64,000 bases of DNA from NCBI GenBank assembly GCA_016801885.1, contig CM028892.1, positions 9,122,114-9,186,113 on the forward strand, read 5' to 3'. Each line of letters opens with the position of its first letter. The stretch's first letter is position 1. Below are positions 1 to 12,200 of this stretch, piece by piece. The notes under the pieces were generated by a model that was given only the letters and a program-made list of their open reading frames with translations, ran no database searches and was not told where the DNA came from. The position numbers were made by a program, and so were the translations under genes. The stretch is from Toxotes chatareus. Taxonomy: Eukaryota; Chordata; Actinopteri; Toxotidae.

Positions 1-238
1 TGAACTGTGGATGAGCACAAATGACACATCACAGTCAGCGTCATCTGCTTTGAGTCATAAATGGCTTATTTAGTCTGTGTTTCAGTGACATTTTGCTGTT
101 ATATCACATCTCTGAAGTGCCGTTTTAATGCAGACCTGCCTCTTGCCCTTTGAGGTTTTATTCTCAGAAAAAATATGAACATAGAAAGTGTCTTGGAGAT
201 ATTGTAATGAGTTATTGTGTTGTCTGTTTCTGCTGCAG
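1..238 (+). other. atg13: atg13 intron, 3' part
   Basis: No coding exon was found. The segment ends in a polypyrimidine stretch and a CAG acceptor at 236-238, just before the atg13 exon at 239. The preceding coding exon of the gene is outside the window. Confidence 0.7.
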
Positions 239-3200
239 GTGCGATAAGGACATCAAGGTGTCGTATACAGTATACAACCGTCTGTCTGTCCTTCTGAAGT
301 CTCTGCTGGCCATCACCAGAGTGACGCCTGCCTATAAACTGTCCAGAAAGCAGGGGCATGACTATGTCATATTATACAGGTGTGTGGACTCTGTCTGTCC
401 TGTTAGATAGAAGGTTTGTCTAACTTACTTTCAAGCAGCACAAACTTTGACCTGTCTCCTTTTCGTCCACAGCGAGATGCTCTGATTTTATTTGTGCTTA
501 TTTCAGTCCAGTCGTCTAAACTTACAGGTTTGTCTTGTGTCTGTCTCTTTTCTGTCTAGGATCTACTTTGGGGAAGTCCAGCTGAGTGGATTAGGAGAAG
601 GTAACTGTAAACTTAGCTTCTTGACACTACAGACACTACTGCACCTACAATGTAGGTCTTCTACAGTAGATATGAGTAAACTAATGTGTTACACTGTGGT
701 CTGCTTCTGTGTAAAATATCTCAGAAGCAAACTGCGCTGAATCAGCTGAAAGGCGAGTACTGAGGATCCTTGTTTGTTTCTTAGGTTTTCAGACTGTGCG
801 CGTCGGTGTCGTTGGCACCCCTGTCGGCACAGTCACGCTGTCATGTGCCTACCGCACCAACCTGGCATTCATGTCTAACAGGTAACTCACACACTACATA
901 CAAACCAAGATCATTTTCACACAAAGGCAGTTATTATTTGCTTATTTGAATTGGAAACGTATCTGTTAGTGTTGGCTCAGCCAGTCAGCTGTTGAAATGT
1001 CGTCCTCTGCAGGCAGTTTGAGCCGTCAGCTCCCATTATGGGGATCATTGTGGATCACTTCGTGGATCCTCCCTGCAGCAGCCAGCGTCCTGCAAACATG
1101 GGACAGCCCTGCAACTACAGGTACCTACGCAAAGCTCTGGAAGCGAAAGCCACCGTCCATTTTAAAATGAAAATGCTGACGTTATCTGCCCATGACGCCG
1201 GTCAAGCCTCACCACAAACAGTAGAGAGCTTTTAGGTGATGTGATGCTTCCTCTGTACATTATAAGGTATGTGTGTGTGTGTCCAGAGCTCCAGATGAGG
1301 AGGATGGAAGCCCGTTTGCTGGAGTTCAGGATTCACAGGAGGTCTGCACCACCTCCTTCTCCACCTCCCCTCCCTCTCAGGTAGGACACACTCACTTCTT
1401 AACCACCTCTTTCTTTTACCTTGTGACTTCTCTCCATTTTCACGCCTGTTTTTCATTTCACTCTCTCTTTTCTCTCTTTGTCTGTTTTCTTTCCTGTTGT
1501 CCTTTGATTGTGCGTTTACCCGTGCGTGTGCATTACCTCAGTGTGTGTGTACACTGAGTCCGTCTCCTTCTAAACTGTCAAAGCCCCTCCCCCTGGACAG
1601 TCTGCAGCTTCCATTGGCTCCAGGACTCGTCACTCACACTGTGAGTCGGCGCTGGCCACTGTGAGAGTGTGACTGTGTGTGAGACACCCTGAAACTGCAC
1701 TGAACAACTTGGTTGTTCCTTCAGATTGCTCGTTTGTTTTGGGGCGTGTCAGAGTTGCGTCAGATTTTTTCTCCATCCATTTTGACTGTGTTTAAAATTC
1801 CATCAGAGCTTTGAGCTTTGTAGCGTCAGTTTGCTGCTGCTCACTAGACCTGCTTCATCGTAATCTTTTACCATCACATGCAGCACAGTAGAAAGCCGCA
1901 TTAATCTTTGATCCATCTCAAGGACACAGCTCTGATGTTCTAACAACACAGTGTGTGTCTCCAGTGTTACGCAGCACACAATTAAACCTGTAATCCGTGA
2001 TGTTTTGTGATTCATATTTCTGTCTCTGTCTCTCTCTGTAGCTGTATACTTCCAGGTTATCCTACCAGCCTCCAGCTTTAGCAGGAGCTGCTGATCTTTG
2101 TCACCCTGCTGCCAACCCAAACCAGGTGATGGGCCAGTCAGTCACCAATCAGTTCACTTTGATTTAAAAAAAAAAGAGCAGGTTATTTTTGTTATGAAGT
2201 ATAATTAGCCCAGACATCAGTTCCTGTGTCTGTCCTCCCTGACATGATTTTCATTTTGTCTCTTTGAGGGACACTAACACTCTGCCTGTGTTCTCCCTCT
2301 TCAGGTGTTGCATGCTGGGAAGGAGGGTGGGGTTGTCTTGGTTCCTGCTCATCCTGCTCATGGAGCAGATGCCCATCTGACAGTAGAGCACGCCCCCAAC
2401 ACACCTGGCAGCAGGTAAATCCCTCCTGACATCGCTTCAACTCAGCATCTCTGCTTCTAACCAACTGCGAACTTGGTTATTTCCTGTTGTTGTGATGTTA
2501 ATAAAGTAAAATGACAGGTACACGCGGCAGGTTGACTGGTTTATTGATCATTGTTTAGCTTTAGAGAAAAGACTGAGACGTGAACTTGATCAAACCTTCA
2601 TCTGTGTCTCATCCCTCTTCACAGCGGTGATGATGATGGTCTGACGCAGAGCGGAGAAGGAAGGAGGGATGAAGGGAGGAGGAGCGTTTCTCCCTCTGAC
2701 CCGGTGGAGTCTCTCAGTGCGTTCACAAGGAAAGTCGGAGCGTTTGTCAATAAGCCGAGCACGCAGGTAAATGGAACGTAGTGAGCTGCTTATTTCTTGT
2801 TTTCTGGTGACGCAAATGAAAATGAGAACAAACACATTACAAGAATTGTTAAGGAGAGCTTTTGAACCAGGTTTGGGTTTGTCTTATTTTTAAGCCACTT
2901 GTTTGCATCTCTGAATTCACCTGTGTGTGTGTAGATAACAGCAGCCAGTCTGGACCTGCCATTTGCTGCATTTGCTCCTCGAGGCCTGGACTCAGAGGAG
3001 AATGATCCCATGGTAACTGTAGATCTAATTCTGAGTTGTTGTCTGATGATGGAGCTGAAGACACAAAGCTTGACTCAAGCTTGTGTGTGTGTGTGTCTCT
3101 GTGTTCAGGTGCAGCCTCCAGACTCTCCTCCCTGCTCGTCCCCCCTGCAGGCCAGCCTTCACTCTCAGGGCTCAGAGGGATCGGGGCAGCAGGACGATTT

Positions 3201-3639
3201 CGTCATGGTCGACTTCGTACGTGCTTATTGTTGGAGTCTGTTCTGTCCGCTCACAGCTGTCCAGGCTTTACTCTCAAGGGGCAGCAGTATATTATATAAC
3301 AGTGTCTCTGTGTCCTGTCTCTGTAGCGACCTGCCTTCTCTAAAGACGACTTGTTGCCGATGGATCTGGGAACGTTCTACAGAGAGTTTCAGAACCCTCC
3401 ACAGCTGGCCAGCCTCTCACTACACATCAGCTCCCAGTCGATGGCCGATGACCTGGTAACCAGCTTGTTTTTATTGTAACGGAGTCTTGTTTTCATGGTG
3501 ACTCAGTAAAGCAGCAAATGAATATCAGTAGTGACCTCGATTTCGGTTTTTCTCTCTGCAGGACTCGCTGCCAGAGAAGCTGGCCGTCTACGAGAAGAAC
3601 ATGGACGAGTTTGACGCTTTTGTGGACATGCTTCAGTAG
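239..3639 (+). CDS. atg13: ATG13, autophagy-initiation scaffold (5' end missing)
   Basis: Atg13 is the HORMA-domain subunit of the ULK1-ATG13-FIP200-ATG101 complex, which starts autophagosome formation in the cytosol. Coding exons read in frame: 239-379, 560-600, 785-881, 1013-1120, 1287-1380, 2042-2125, 2305-2414, 2625-2766, 2935-3012, 3109-3216, 3327-3455 and 3562-3639 (TAG stop). All introns are GT-AG and phases agree throughout, giving about 402 residues; the first roughly 105 residues of the family lie left of the window. Exons 1-4 encode the rest of the HORMA domain (VSYTVYNRLS, SRKQGHDYVILYR, IYFGEVQLSGLGEG, IMGIIVDHFVDPP). The middle is Ser/Pro-rich and variable (QEVCTTSFSTSPPSQ, RKVGAFVNKP). 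The segment DDFVMVDF (3193-3216) matches the known LC3-interacting motif of Atg13. The C-terminus (GTFYREFQNPPQL, DSLPEKLAVYEKN, FDAFVDMLQ) is the conserved tail used for ULK1/FIP200 contact in the family. Identity is certain; paralogue status was not tested. Confidence 0.96.
3193..3216 (+). other. atg13: LC3/GABARAP-interacting region (LIR) codons of atg13
   Basis: The codons for DDFVMVDF end the exon at 3109-3216. An aromatic-x-x-aliphatic core (F-V-M-V) preceded by acidic residues is the LIR of vertebrate Atg13, which has I where this protein has the second V. The hydrophobic positions are kept, so the motif should work. This is inferred from the family. Confidence 0.75.
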
Positions 3640-4520
3640 AAGAGGAGTGAGGATGAAGAGAAGAACTACATGTGAGGAAAGACTAAACGGATAATGAAAG
3701 GACACTGGAGGCTCTGTAGTAGTTTGTCCTGTGAGAATCACTCAGACTAAATCACCATGTTTTAATGTGAAGATCATTTCTGACATTTTTTTTTCACCCT
3801 CCTGTTTAGCACGCTCACCTCTTTTACCAGCTTGTACAGACAGTCCTCTTCACTGTAAATACTGTATTATTTCCTCTGACACTGGCACAAACCCTCCCCC
3901 CTTCTCTCTCTCTCTGGTCTGGTAGTGTGAATTCAAACTGAAGATCTTTATTTTCTAAGTGGCACAGAGGTGTTCGTCAAATCAGATGATCTTGGGGGTT
4001 TTTCTGTCACTTTAAACAGCCATGCAGTTCAAGGACAGACATAAGTTAGTTTTTGTTAACTGTGGTTCACTGTAATCGGTTCCCCTCTCCCACCCTGCTG
4101 AAGGTTTCCTTTACACCATGGCTTTGGCCTCTTCTTCAAAGGTGAAATCCTCACGGTGGATGCTAATCCTGTGTCGTAATTCAAAAATGTCCTGCTTTAC
4201 ACAATTGACAGTTTCAGAAGCAACTTGAAAGGAGGCGTTCCCAGCCGGACTGGGGATTCAAGCTGCCAGCTTCAGAGTAAGCAAATGGCCCAGATTTTCT
4301 ACGGCCCTCGCACATATTCCACGCGGAGTCAATTTGTTGCCAGCTAATAAAGTTCACTTGGCTAAAACTAAAGCAGCGGACCTGCAGTTAATCCCACCTC
4401 CATCAACATGATGATGTTCAGGTTTTGTTGTGATTCTAGACGGAGGCTGTAGTTTGTGGTGATAATTAAACATCTTCTCTGTATAACAACACAATTTAAT
4501 GGCACCAAAATAAACACTAA
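3640..4520 (+). other. atg13: atg13 3' UTR with two poly(A) signals
   Basis: Non-coding sequence follows the atg13 TAG. Canonical AATAAA hexamers lie at 4346-4351 and 4509-4514, so the transcript probably ends near 4370 or 4535. No structured element was recognised. Confidence 0.65.
4346..4351 (+). terminator. atg13: Poly(A) signal AATAAA, atg13
   Basis: First canonical hexamer after the atg13 stop codon, about 700 bases downstream. A second copy at 4509-4514 could give a longer 3' UTR. Assigned from motif and position only. Confidence 0.55.
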
Positions 4521-5194
4521 AACCTTAATGAAGGCATGATTTATCACAGGGCCGCTGCTTTAGTTTTAGCTTCTTAAAAGAGGTCTCTACAACATGTGTG
4601 TGTATCTTTGGGGAATTTGTTAAAGGTGGGATAAACACATTTCCAGCTGTCTGCAGAAGGCGCCACAACACCATCCATGACTGTTTGAGTTTGGTTGAAA
4701 GCTTTAATTTAAACATTTGCTGTTGTTCTAGGTGTCCTAATAAAGCATGGCTGCTCTGTGGAAGCAAGTGGAGTCTGTCAGCAAATACCTGGTGTCTCGA
4801 GTGATGGGATTGCGGTAGGCAAGGCACACAGCATTGACAGTAATGAATGACAGACTTAGGAATCAGTTTGGGCTCAGTTAAGGGGGAAATGGCTTTGACA
4901 CACCTGTCAGGTTGTTTTTAACCAGGCTGTTAGCTTGTTTTAGAAAAAAAGTCTGTGGATTAAATGTACAGTCTGTTATTGTGCTTTACAAGTGCTGTCA
5001 GGTACATTTTGAGCTTAGTAGTGAACCAGGTCAGCCACTTATCTCTGGCTCTAGTCTTTGCTAAGTGAACAAATTGAATAGATACACAAAACTGATCTGA
5101 CTCTTGCCAGAAAACAAATGCGCGTTTCACCAAAACATCCTGATCATTCCCTTTGGGTAAATAATTAAATGAAAAAGAAAAATTCGAACTCGTT
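4521..5194. other. Intergenic gap between convergent atg13 and ipo5
   Basis: About 0.7 kb separates the last atg13 poly(A) signal from the predicted ipo5 3' end. Apart from the 23-codon frame at 4747 I see no gene, RNA or repeat here. Confidence 0.5.
4747..4818 (+). other. Short ORF or orphan first exon, unrecognised
   Basis: An ATG at 4747 opens a 23-codon frame beginning MAALWKQVES and ending at TAG 4816-4818. A GT that could act as a splice donor (CG|GTAGGC at 4815) overlaps the stop, so the frame could be the first coding exon of a small gene rather than a complete ORF. The MAAL start and basic-hydrophobic composition resemble N-termini of small mitochondrial proteins, but I recognise no family and found no downstream exon. 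It lies between the convergent atg13 and ipo5 3' ends. Confidence 0.2.
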
Positions 5195-6259
5195 TCTCAG
5201 AATTCTCAAATGGAATTTTATTGGTATTTTCCATCACATACCTGCAGAACTGCGAAGGGTTGAAACCATAGAGTTTAATAGTATGGTAGCACGCGTTTCA
5301 CGAACACTCTACAATTCACGTTCCTCCAACGCGCCACGCGCTCTGTGGTCGTGACCAAATTCAGATTACGGCGCTTCTTCTCTGAGAGGCTCTAACTCTC
5401 ACACTGCTGCCTAGAGAGGGGCTGAGAACCGTTCAAACATCTTCATCTTCAGACTCATTTCCTGTGAACAGCTGTCTAAAGGGCTATGGAGGAAAGCTGC
5501 TTAAATCAACGTCAACTCTTCCCAGACAACGATGATGTAAATCTCCTAACTATTTATATTTTCTAGAGTTAGCCATTTAAACAAACATGCCGTTACTTCT
5601 GAAACATACCCTCTGAAGCTGCGGCAGACAGAGGCCATTTCCCCCCAGGTAACACTGGGAACATGGAACAAAAAAAAGAAATTAAAAAAGAAAAGAAGAA
5701 AAAAAAAAATTCACAGGAGACAGGCAGTGATTGCCCAGTGTGCATTTTCACCTCATTCAGTTGCTCAGTCCATTAGAATGTCCTGTCCCCATTTCCCCCC
5801 CACCATGGCCCTTCTGAGCCTGACTGTCCAATGAGTTTGTGTTGGGCTACGTGGAGAATGAGTCCCTCTGGGCATGGCGAGACGAGTCAAACATCAGGGA
5901 ATGGTTGGAAACAAAACGTCCAGATAGAAGACACGTAACTGTAATAAGACGGGGAGGGGGGGGGGGTGACCGATAGACACACTCGTTCCCACTTCCTTGG
6001 ATATGGGGTGAAAGTCTTTTGAGGTGGGTGGCCAATGTCCTCCATTGTTATAAATATCCAACCTGCTCCCCCAGTTGGCTGAATGTAGGTGGAGTTATAT
6101 AATAGTAGGGCGGGGGTGGTGATGGGGGTGAAGCCGGCGTCCATACACACTACAGATCAGAGCAGGAGGAAGAGGAGGGAGTGTATGGAGGAGATCCAGG
6201 AGCTCAACTTTTCTTCATGGGCTTTTTAAGAGAGCGGGGAGGTGACCGGGGGTTCAGGC
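5195..6259 (-). other. ipo5: ipo5 3' UTR
   Basis: Non-coding sequence between the ipo5 stop codon and the AATAAA at 5217-5222 (- strand). It contains A-rich tracts near 5665-5710 and a G-run near 5950-5965 (+ strand). No reading frame with family similarity was seen. Confidence 0.55.
5217..5222 (-). terminator. ipo5: Poly(A) signal AATAAA, ipo5
   Basis: TTTATT on the + strand is AATAAA on the - strand, 1.04 kb downstream of the ipo5 stop codon at 6260-6262. It would place the ipo5 transcript end near 5195. Assigned from motif and position. Confidence 0.55.
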
Positions 6260-9200
6260 TCAGGCAGTATTCAGTAGGTCCTGTATGGCTTTCTGCTGCG
6301 TCTCGTTCAGTGTCGATACACACTGTGCCCATAATCCTGCTGACACCTGGAGGACACGACAGAAGAGTCAATATTGACAACGTCATTCACTTGAAAAAAT
6401 GTCCATCTGCTCTGAGACAGTGGAAACCTGTCTCTCTTCTTCTTCTGCTTTTCAGTTTCCTGGTAAAACTGAAATGTCATCTGGTCTCTTTCTATTCTAA
6501 ATTCAGGCATCTTGATGTCTAATCACCTCAGTGTATAGACACCTTGTACAACCCAGGTGAAGTTTCCTGCCACGTGACAGTGATGACTCACCTGTACTTG
6601 ACGGATGACATTTGCGAGCCGTTTGCTGCAAGCGTCTTCGCTCTTGACAGATTCATTTGCAACGCCGTCTGCGATGATGAGGAAGATTTTAGGAAGGTTG
6701 GAGTTGTCCGGCCCGAGGACAATGGGGTTGTTGCTGTGGAGAGAAGATGAAGAAGACAGTCAGTGGGAGGTGCAAAAATCATTTCCACCTCAGCGCTTGA
6801 TGGGGACAGATAAGGTGGTGGCTTTTTTACCTTTCAATGAGGTCACACAGGAAATCAAAGGTGTGGACGGCCTCCTCTTTGTCCTCGTTGAGCGGTAGCC
6901 AGCTGAGCCAATGAGGAAGGATCTCGTTAACATTGACACACTCTGGTCTAAACCTCATAACCTTTCCAACAGCAGAGATGCAGTTCTCCGTGGCGTTGAC
7001 GTTTTCCTTGGAGCGTGAGTCGGCCGCCTGGATGACACTGACGAGCAGGGGAATGGCCTCTGGACCGAGGAAACAAAGACATCATGTAGTTATCAACTAA
7101 AAACACTAACCTGCTGAAAACAATGCTAGTTAAGACCAGTACCAGGTCGTACCTGTACAGAACGGGCGGTAGCTCTCTCCTCCATACTGAGCCATGACGC
7201 CGACGCCGTAAGCGGCTGCCTGCCGAACCTCAGGGCTCGAGTCACACAGTGACTGCAACATGGGCCGCAGGAAATACTCTGCATATTTGAAGGAGGAGGG
7301 GCTGCAGTGCTCCACCACGTCGTCAAAGATGCACAGACCCCACTGTCTGTCCGCCCACGGCCTGTTGGGACACTAGAGACAAGCAGGACGGTCCAGTTAG
7401 GAAAAAGTAGACAGCTACTGTGAGTGAGCCGTGCCTGGGACTATCTGACACCATCTAGTGGCCACTTCAGTTTCTGTTTCTTCATTAGACTTGTAGCAAA
7501 GATGCAGAAAATAAATAGAAATGTGCCTGATACATTCACCGTCTGCACCAAGAAATGACCGATTCATTCTGCAGGTACTTACTATTAGCTGGACGATGAG
7601 CTGCAGCAGCTGTTCGAACCAAGGCAGCACCTTCTCTTTGTAACTACTGAACACTGAGTGCAGGATGTCTGACACTTTGGTCAGGATGTAAACATCATTC
7701 TCATCCTGGGAAAGAAAAGAGAAGTGAGCAGAGGGATGGTGCAGTCTTAAATCATTAGCTCCAGATTGTGACTTCATAGTCGCTGTAACACTTTTACTAG
7801 AATGAAAATATTTACCTCGTCTTGTAATGTTTCCTCCACCTGCTCATCATAGTCCTCGTCCTGTCTCTTGGCTGTGAAGGACAAAGTGAAGACGATGTTG
7901 AAATGCTTATGCTTTGTCTGACGCACTGATGTGGTGATGTGATCTGTGGCTGTGATGAAGACTCACCCTGTCTGAGCTCCTGGTTCTTAAAATGCTCCTC
8001 CAGTTTTTCCTTCAGGATGCCGCCCAGCTCCTCGAAATGCTCGTTGTTCAAACACCCGTCACCCATCAACTCAATACACTAACAGAAAAACACAAACTCC
8101 CATCAGTCACATCAGAATCTGGACAGCATTCATGCTGTGCAAAAACCCGCTAAAGTTACCTTGGCAAAAGAATGCATGATTTCTGACAGGACGTCTGAGT
8201 CCGGCTCGGTACCGATGGCCTTGATGAGAGCGTCGCACATGAAGTGCCACATCTGGGTGAGGTACTCAGGTCCTCGAACCCGCGCACACTCCAGCAGCAG
8301 GGGCATGGACTCAGCTGCTGCCACCCGCACACGTGAGACAGTTAAGGAAACGCCACAAACATGTTTGATAAACAATTTATCTAGCACCAAAGCAATGAAA
8401 TATTTTAGATGTTAACATTGAAATCCTTGTCCTTTTGGCCCCCAGTCGTTCTGTGGGTCTGAAGTCAGTGACGTTAACAAAAAGGATATCATCATGGAAG
8501 TAGAACTTGAGCAGAGGAACCATCAGCTTCACCACCTGCTCCGTGTACTCCACAAAACCCTCCTTCAGCTCTTTGGCGTAACACACCTGGAAAACAACAC
8601 AGAACAGTTTACTAACTTGGCTAAATACTGTCAATAGCCTCAATGTGTATATTCAGGTTCTTTTCGACTCACCAACATCTGGCAGGCAGTGGCCTTCTCC
8701 TCCAGGCCGGCCGTCTTGATGCCAAAACTCTGTTGGTCTCCCAGGTTGACAAACTCCCAGCCGTCATCCTCGGATATGTTCTCCATGTCCTGGGCTGCAA
8801 GACAAAGACAAACACTTTCAAATACTGCTTTAATTACTATTTTTTAAAATCTGATTATTGCAGTCATTTCCCTAAATGTCCACAGGACGTAGCTGTGAGC
8901 CAGTGTTGCGTTACTTACTGTCGAGGAGGGCCACCTCAGGCTTGATGGAGGCCGTCTTCATCAGGGGACCCATCACCACAGGCAGATACTGCTGAAACTC
9001 CTTCCCCAGGATCTTACACATCCTGGCCCAGGCTGAGATCATGTACGAGATCTAAACCACGCACAGAACGCGACAGGTTGACTACGCAGAAACACAAACA
9101 AGGAAAACTGGATAGTTAAAAGGTCGTATGCGTCTTCCTACCTGAGGATCGTCATCCTCCAGGTCGTTGAAGTCTGTCTGGGTTTTGAGGAGCAGCTGCA

Positions 9201-12200
9201 TCACTGCAGAGGCGTCCGGCATGAACTAGAAACAGAAAAGGACCGATGTGAGGACAGCTGAAGTGAGGACATGCAGTGAAATTATTTTAATGGGGCGTCT
9301 ACACAGACGTACCTTCTCCTTTCCGACAGCCAGGCCGATGAGGCTGATGCACTCGATGGTCTTGCCACGAAGCAGCCGGAGCTCCTTCTGCACTGCGTTT
9401 TCCACGATGTGTTTGAGCGAGGGCATGAACAGGTCGTAATATGGCACAAACTTCTCCTCGGCTGTGTCAGCCACCGAGGCGATGGACGTCACCACCTGCT
9501 CCAGGACCAGTTTGGTGCCCTTCTGGATCAGCTGGGAAGAGAGAAGAAGGCGCACTTGAGACTCCAGAGAGTCGCGGAGGAGACCCGCTGAACTGGCAGT
9601 TAGCGGGGACTGGAAGGTGGGTGTGCAAGACACATAAAACATAATTCTCTTGGACTCTGATGCCACCGATTTATTAACATGAACTGTGAATATTTGTACC
9701 TCTTGCAGCTTGGCAACCATGATGGCGTGAAGGTGCTGCACCAAGCTGTCCAGATACGGGATGAGCAGTGATTTGGGACAGTCCTCTGTGAAATTGATGA
9801 GGGCGGCAGCAGCGTGCGCCTGCACCCGAGGGTTACTCTGGTCCTCCATGGTCTGAAGCAGTGCTGAGATCACCTGGAAGGGAAAAAGGACACAGGTCAG
9901 TTTTCATAGTCCACAGCAGTAAATTTGTGATTCTGTCTCATATTTCTATTCTACAGCAAGGACATAGTGATGCATTACAGCTGAAGATGGATGTAAATGA
10001 CTTTGCTCAATGCAATGTTTGCTCTCAGGCTGGGACATCAACTAATCTAAAACCATAGCTAGTGAACATGGAGCCACCAGAAAACAACCATTTTAAAACG
10101 CTCCGCGTCACTTTAGGTACCTTATCATGGAATTTCTTTTGGAAGGTCGGGGCGAAGTCTGTGGCCATCTGTCCTATAGCGTTGCAGGCAGCGTAACGCA
10201 CCCTCGGGTGCTGAGGAGGGAAAAGGAAGCCAAACTCAAAACCACCATACAAGATACCATCTGCTGTGCACCTGTAACATTAGTAACCAGATCATAAATA
10301 ACAGTAAAACAAATGCCTAAATGTTTATCATCTGCCCTTCATCACTTAATGTGGTTTAAGTACATATGAGCACAATCTGAGCTGAGCTAACTTTATGATG
10401 CACCATCTTTGTGTGACACAGTGAAGTCTGAGGTTGTGTTTCTTACAGGGTCGGAGCAGAAGAGGAGAACAAAGCTGACGATCTCTTGGAGGATGGCCTC
10501 CATCTGCTGGTGGCAGCCCTCGCCAATGGCCGACAGCGCCATCAGCCCGGCGTGACGGTACTTCCAGTCAGCTGCACACAAACACACACAGTTAGCCTCA
10601 TTTTCATAGTGACCAGTTTAAAACTTAAAATACATGCGAGTGCTTTAGATTTACTTACGGTTCTGCAGCATCTGCATGATGTGCTGTTTGATCATGGGCA
10701 AAATGATCTTTCCTCCCAGGCCACAAGCGATTCTGTCCAGAGCACTCTCCCCAGCCACGGCATTACTGGTGCGACAAGAAACAAATCAGTCAAGCACAAA
10801 AAAAAAGTGTATGGACACATTTAGACATCTGAGCACTTTGTGCATTTGCTGCAGCAACAGCCATTTTTAAACAAGTGTCTTTGAAGGTAACCTGATGTAA
10901 AACGTTCTGATCCTTTAGTTCTCTAAATTTAGATGCTAAATTTTTTCATCTTATGTTTCAAAAATTAAACTGGAGTGGAACCATAGACAAAAATGTCAGG
11001 TGATTACACTGAGATTAGATGTGAGGATGATGCTGTGGAGGCTGATGATATACCAGGATCTTACCTGTCAAAGTCATCATCCTCCAGCTCATCAGCCATG
11101 GCCCACTCATCGTCATCCTCAAGGTCCACCATCATAGCCAGCATCTGGGGCACTGCGTATACATAACGCACTTGTCTAAACCACTTCACCAGACATGTTT
11201 ATGTGACCACAAACTAGTAGGAGAACTTTAAGTGAAGTGGTTTGATGGTAAAGCAAATCCTCACCACTCTGAGCCACAATGGCAGTGTGTTTCCTCAGCA
11301 TGGCTGCTGCTGTCTCAGATAAGGTGACGATGACCTCCAGCGCCAACTGTCTCTGCATGTTTGTCAGGTTGGTGTCAGCACATAGCTGAGGAGACGGGGA
11401 CGGAGATAAGCAGATGTTGAGATTTCAGGCGTCTTTTTGTGTTTAATATCGAGAGCAGTAAAGTGATACTTTGCATGAGGGAACTCCCTGACTCACCTTC
11501 AGGCAGAGCTGCAGGGTGGCCTCCAGGTTGGGTCTCAGGTATTTGGGTGCTGTGTCTGCAATTTCCACTAAAGACTTGAGCACAGAGTCGTCTCCTTGGT
11601 AGCAGGACTCATTCACTGCCTGGAAATACAGACGATGAGATTAGTGTTGCAACTACATTCATTCGGCTGTTTAGATCATCAACAACACAGTATGGGGAGA
11701 AAGGAGACCCACGAAGAACAGGCCTATAAGTCAAAGTAACTCAGCAGGGCGCTATTTTTACATGGACCCATTACTACATGATCTAAGCTTGCATTAGCTA
11801 ATGCATCCATATCAGACCAATAATGGCTCTCTCAAAGGACCGGACTTTTACTGACTGCTTAAAAGCCATTACTGGTGCAGGGGATTACACGCAGACACCA
11901 AGAACAACACTGCTCCAAGTTGTCGGACAACAACTTCTTAAAGAAAGCGTCCATGACTGATGCAGAGGACACAGTACAAAATAATTTGATGTTAGGAGCC
12001 AGTTCCTGGTGTCTCACCTGGAGGATTCCTGGCAGCAGGTCAGCAAAGTGCTTCAGCAGAGCTGTGTTGCTCTCGTTGGACAGAACGAAGGATGCTGCAG
12101 CCCGAGCCGCCAGGGTACGAATCTGAAGGAGAATTTCAAAAATGACAGGAAATTACAATACAGGAACATCAATCTGGAAATGAGCTGCCCTACAACTGTC

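Noticed and set aside
1561..1700. Possible extra atg13 exon in the 1381-2041 intron
   Set aside because: GC-richer than its surroundings, but no frame with Atg13-like sequence and correct phase was found.
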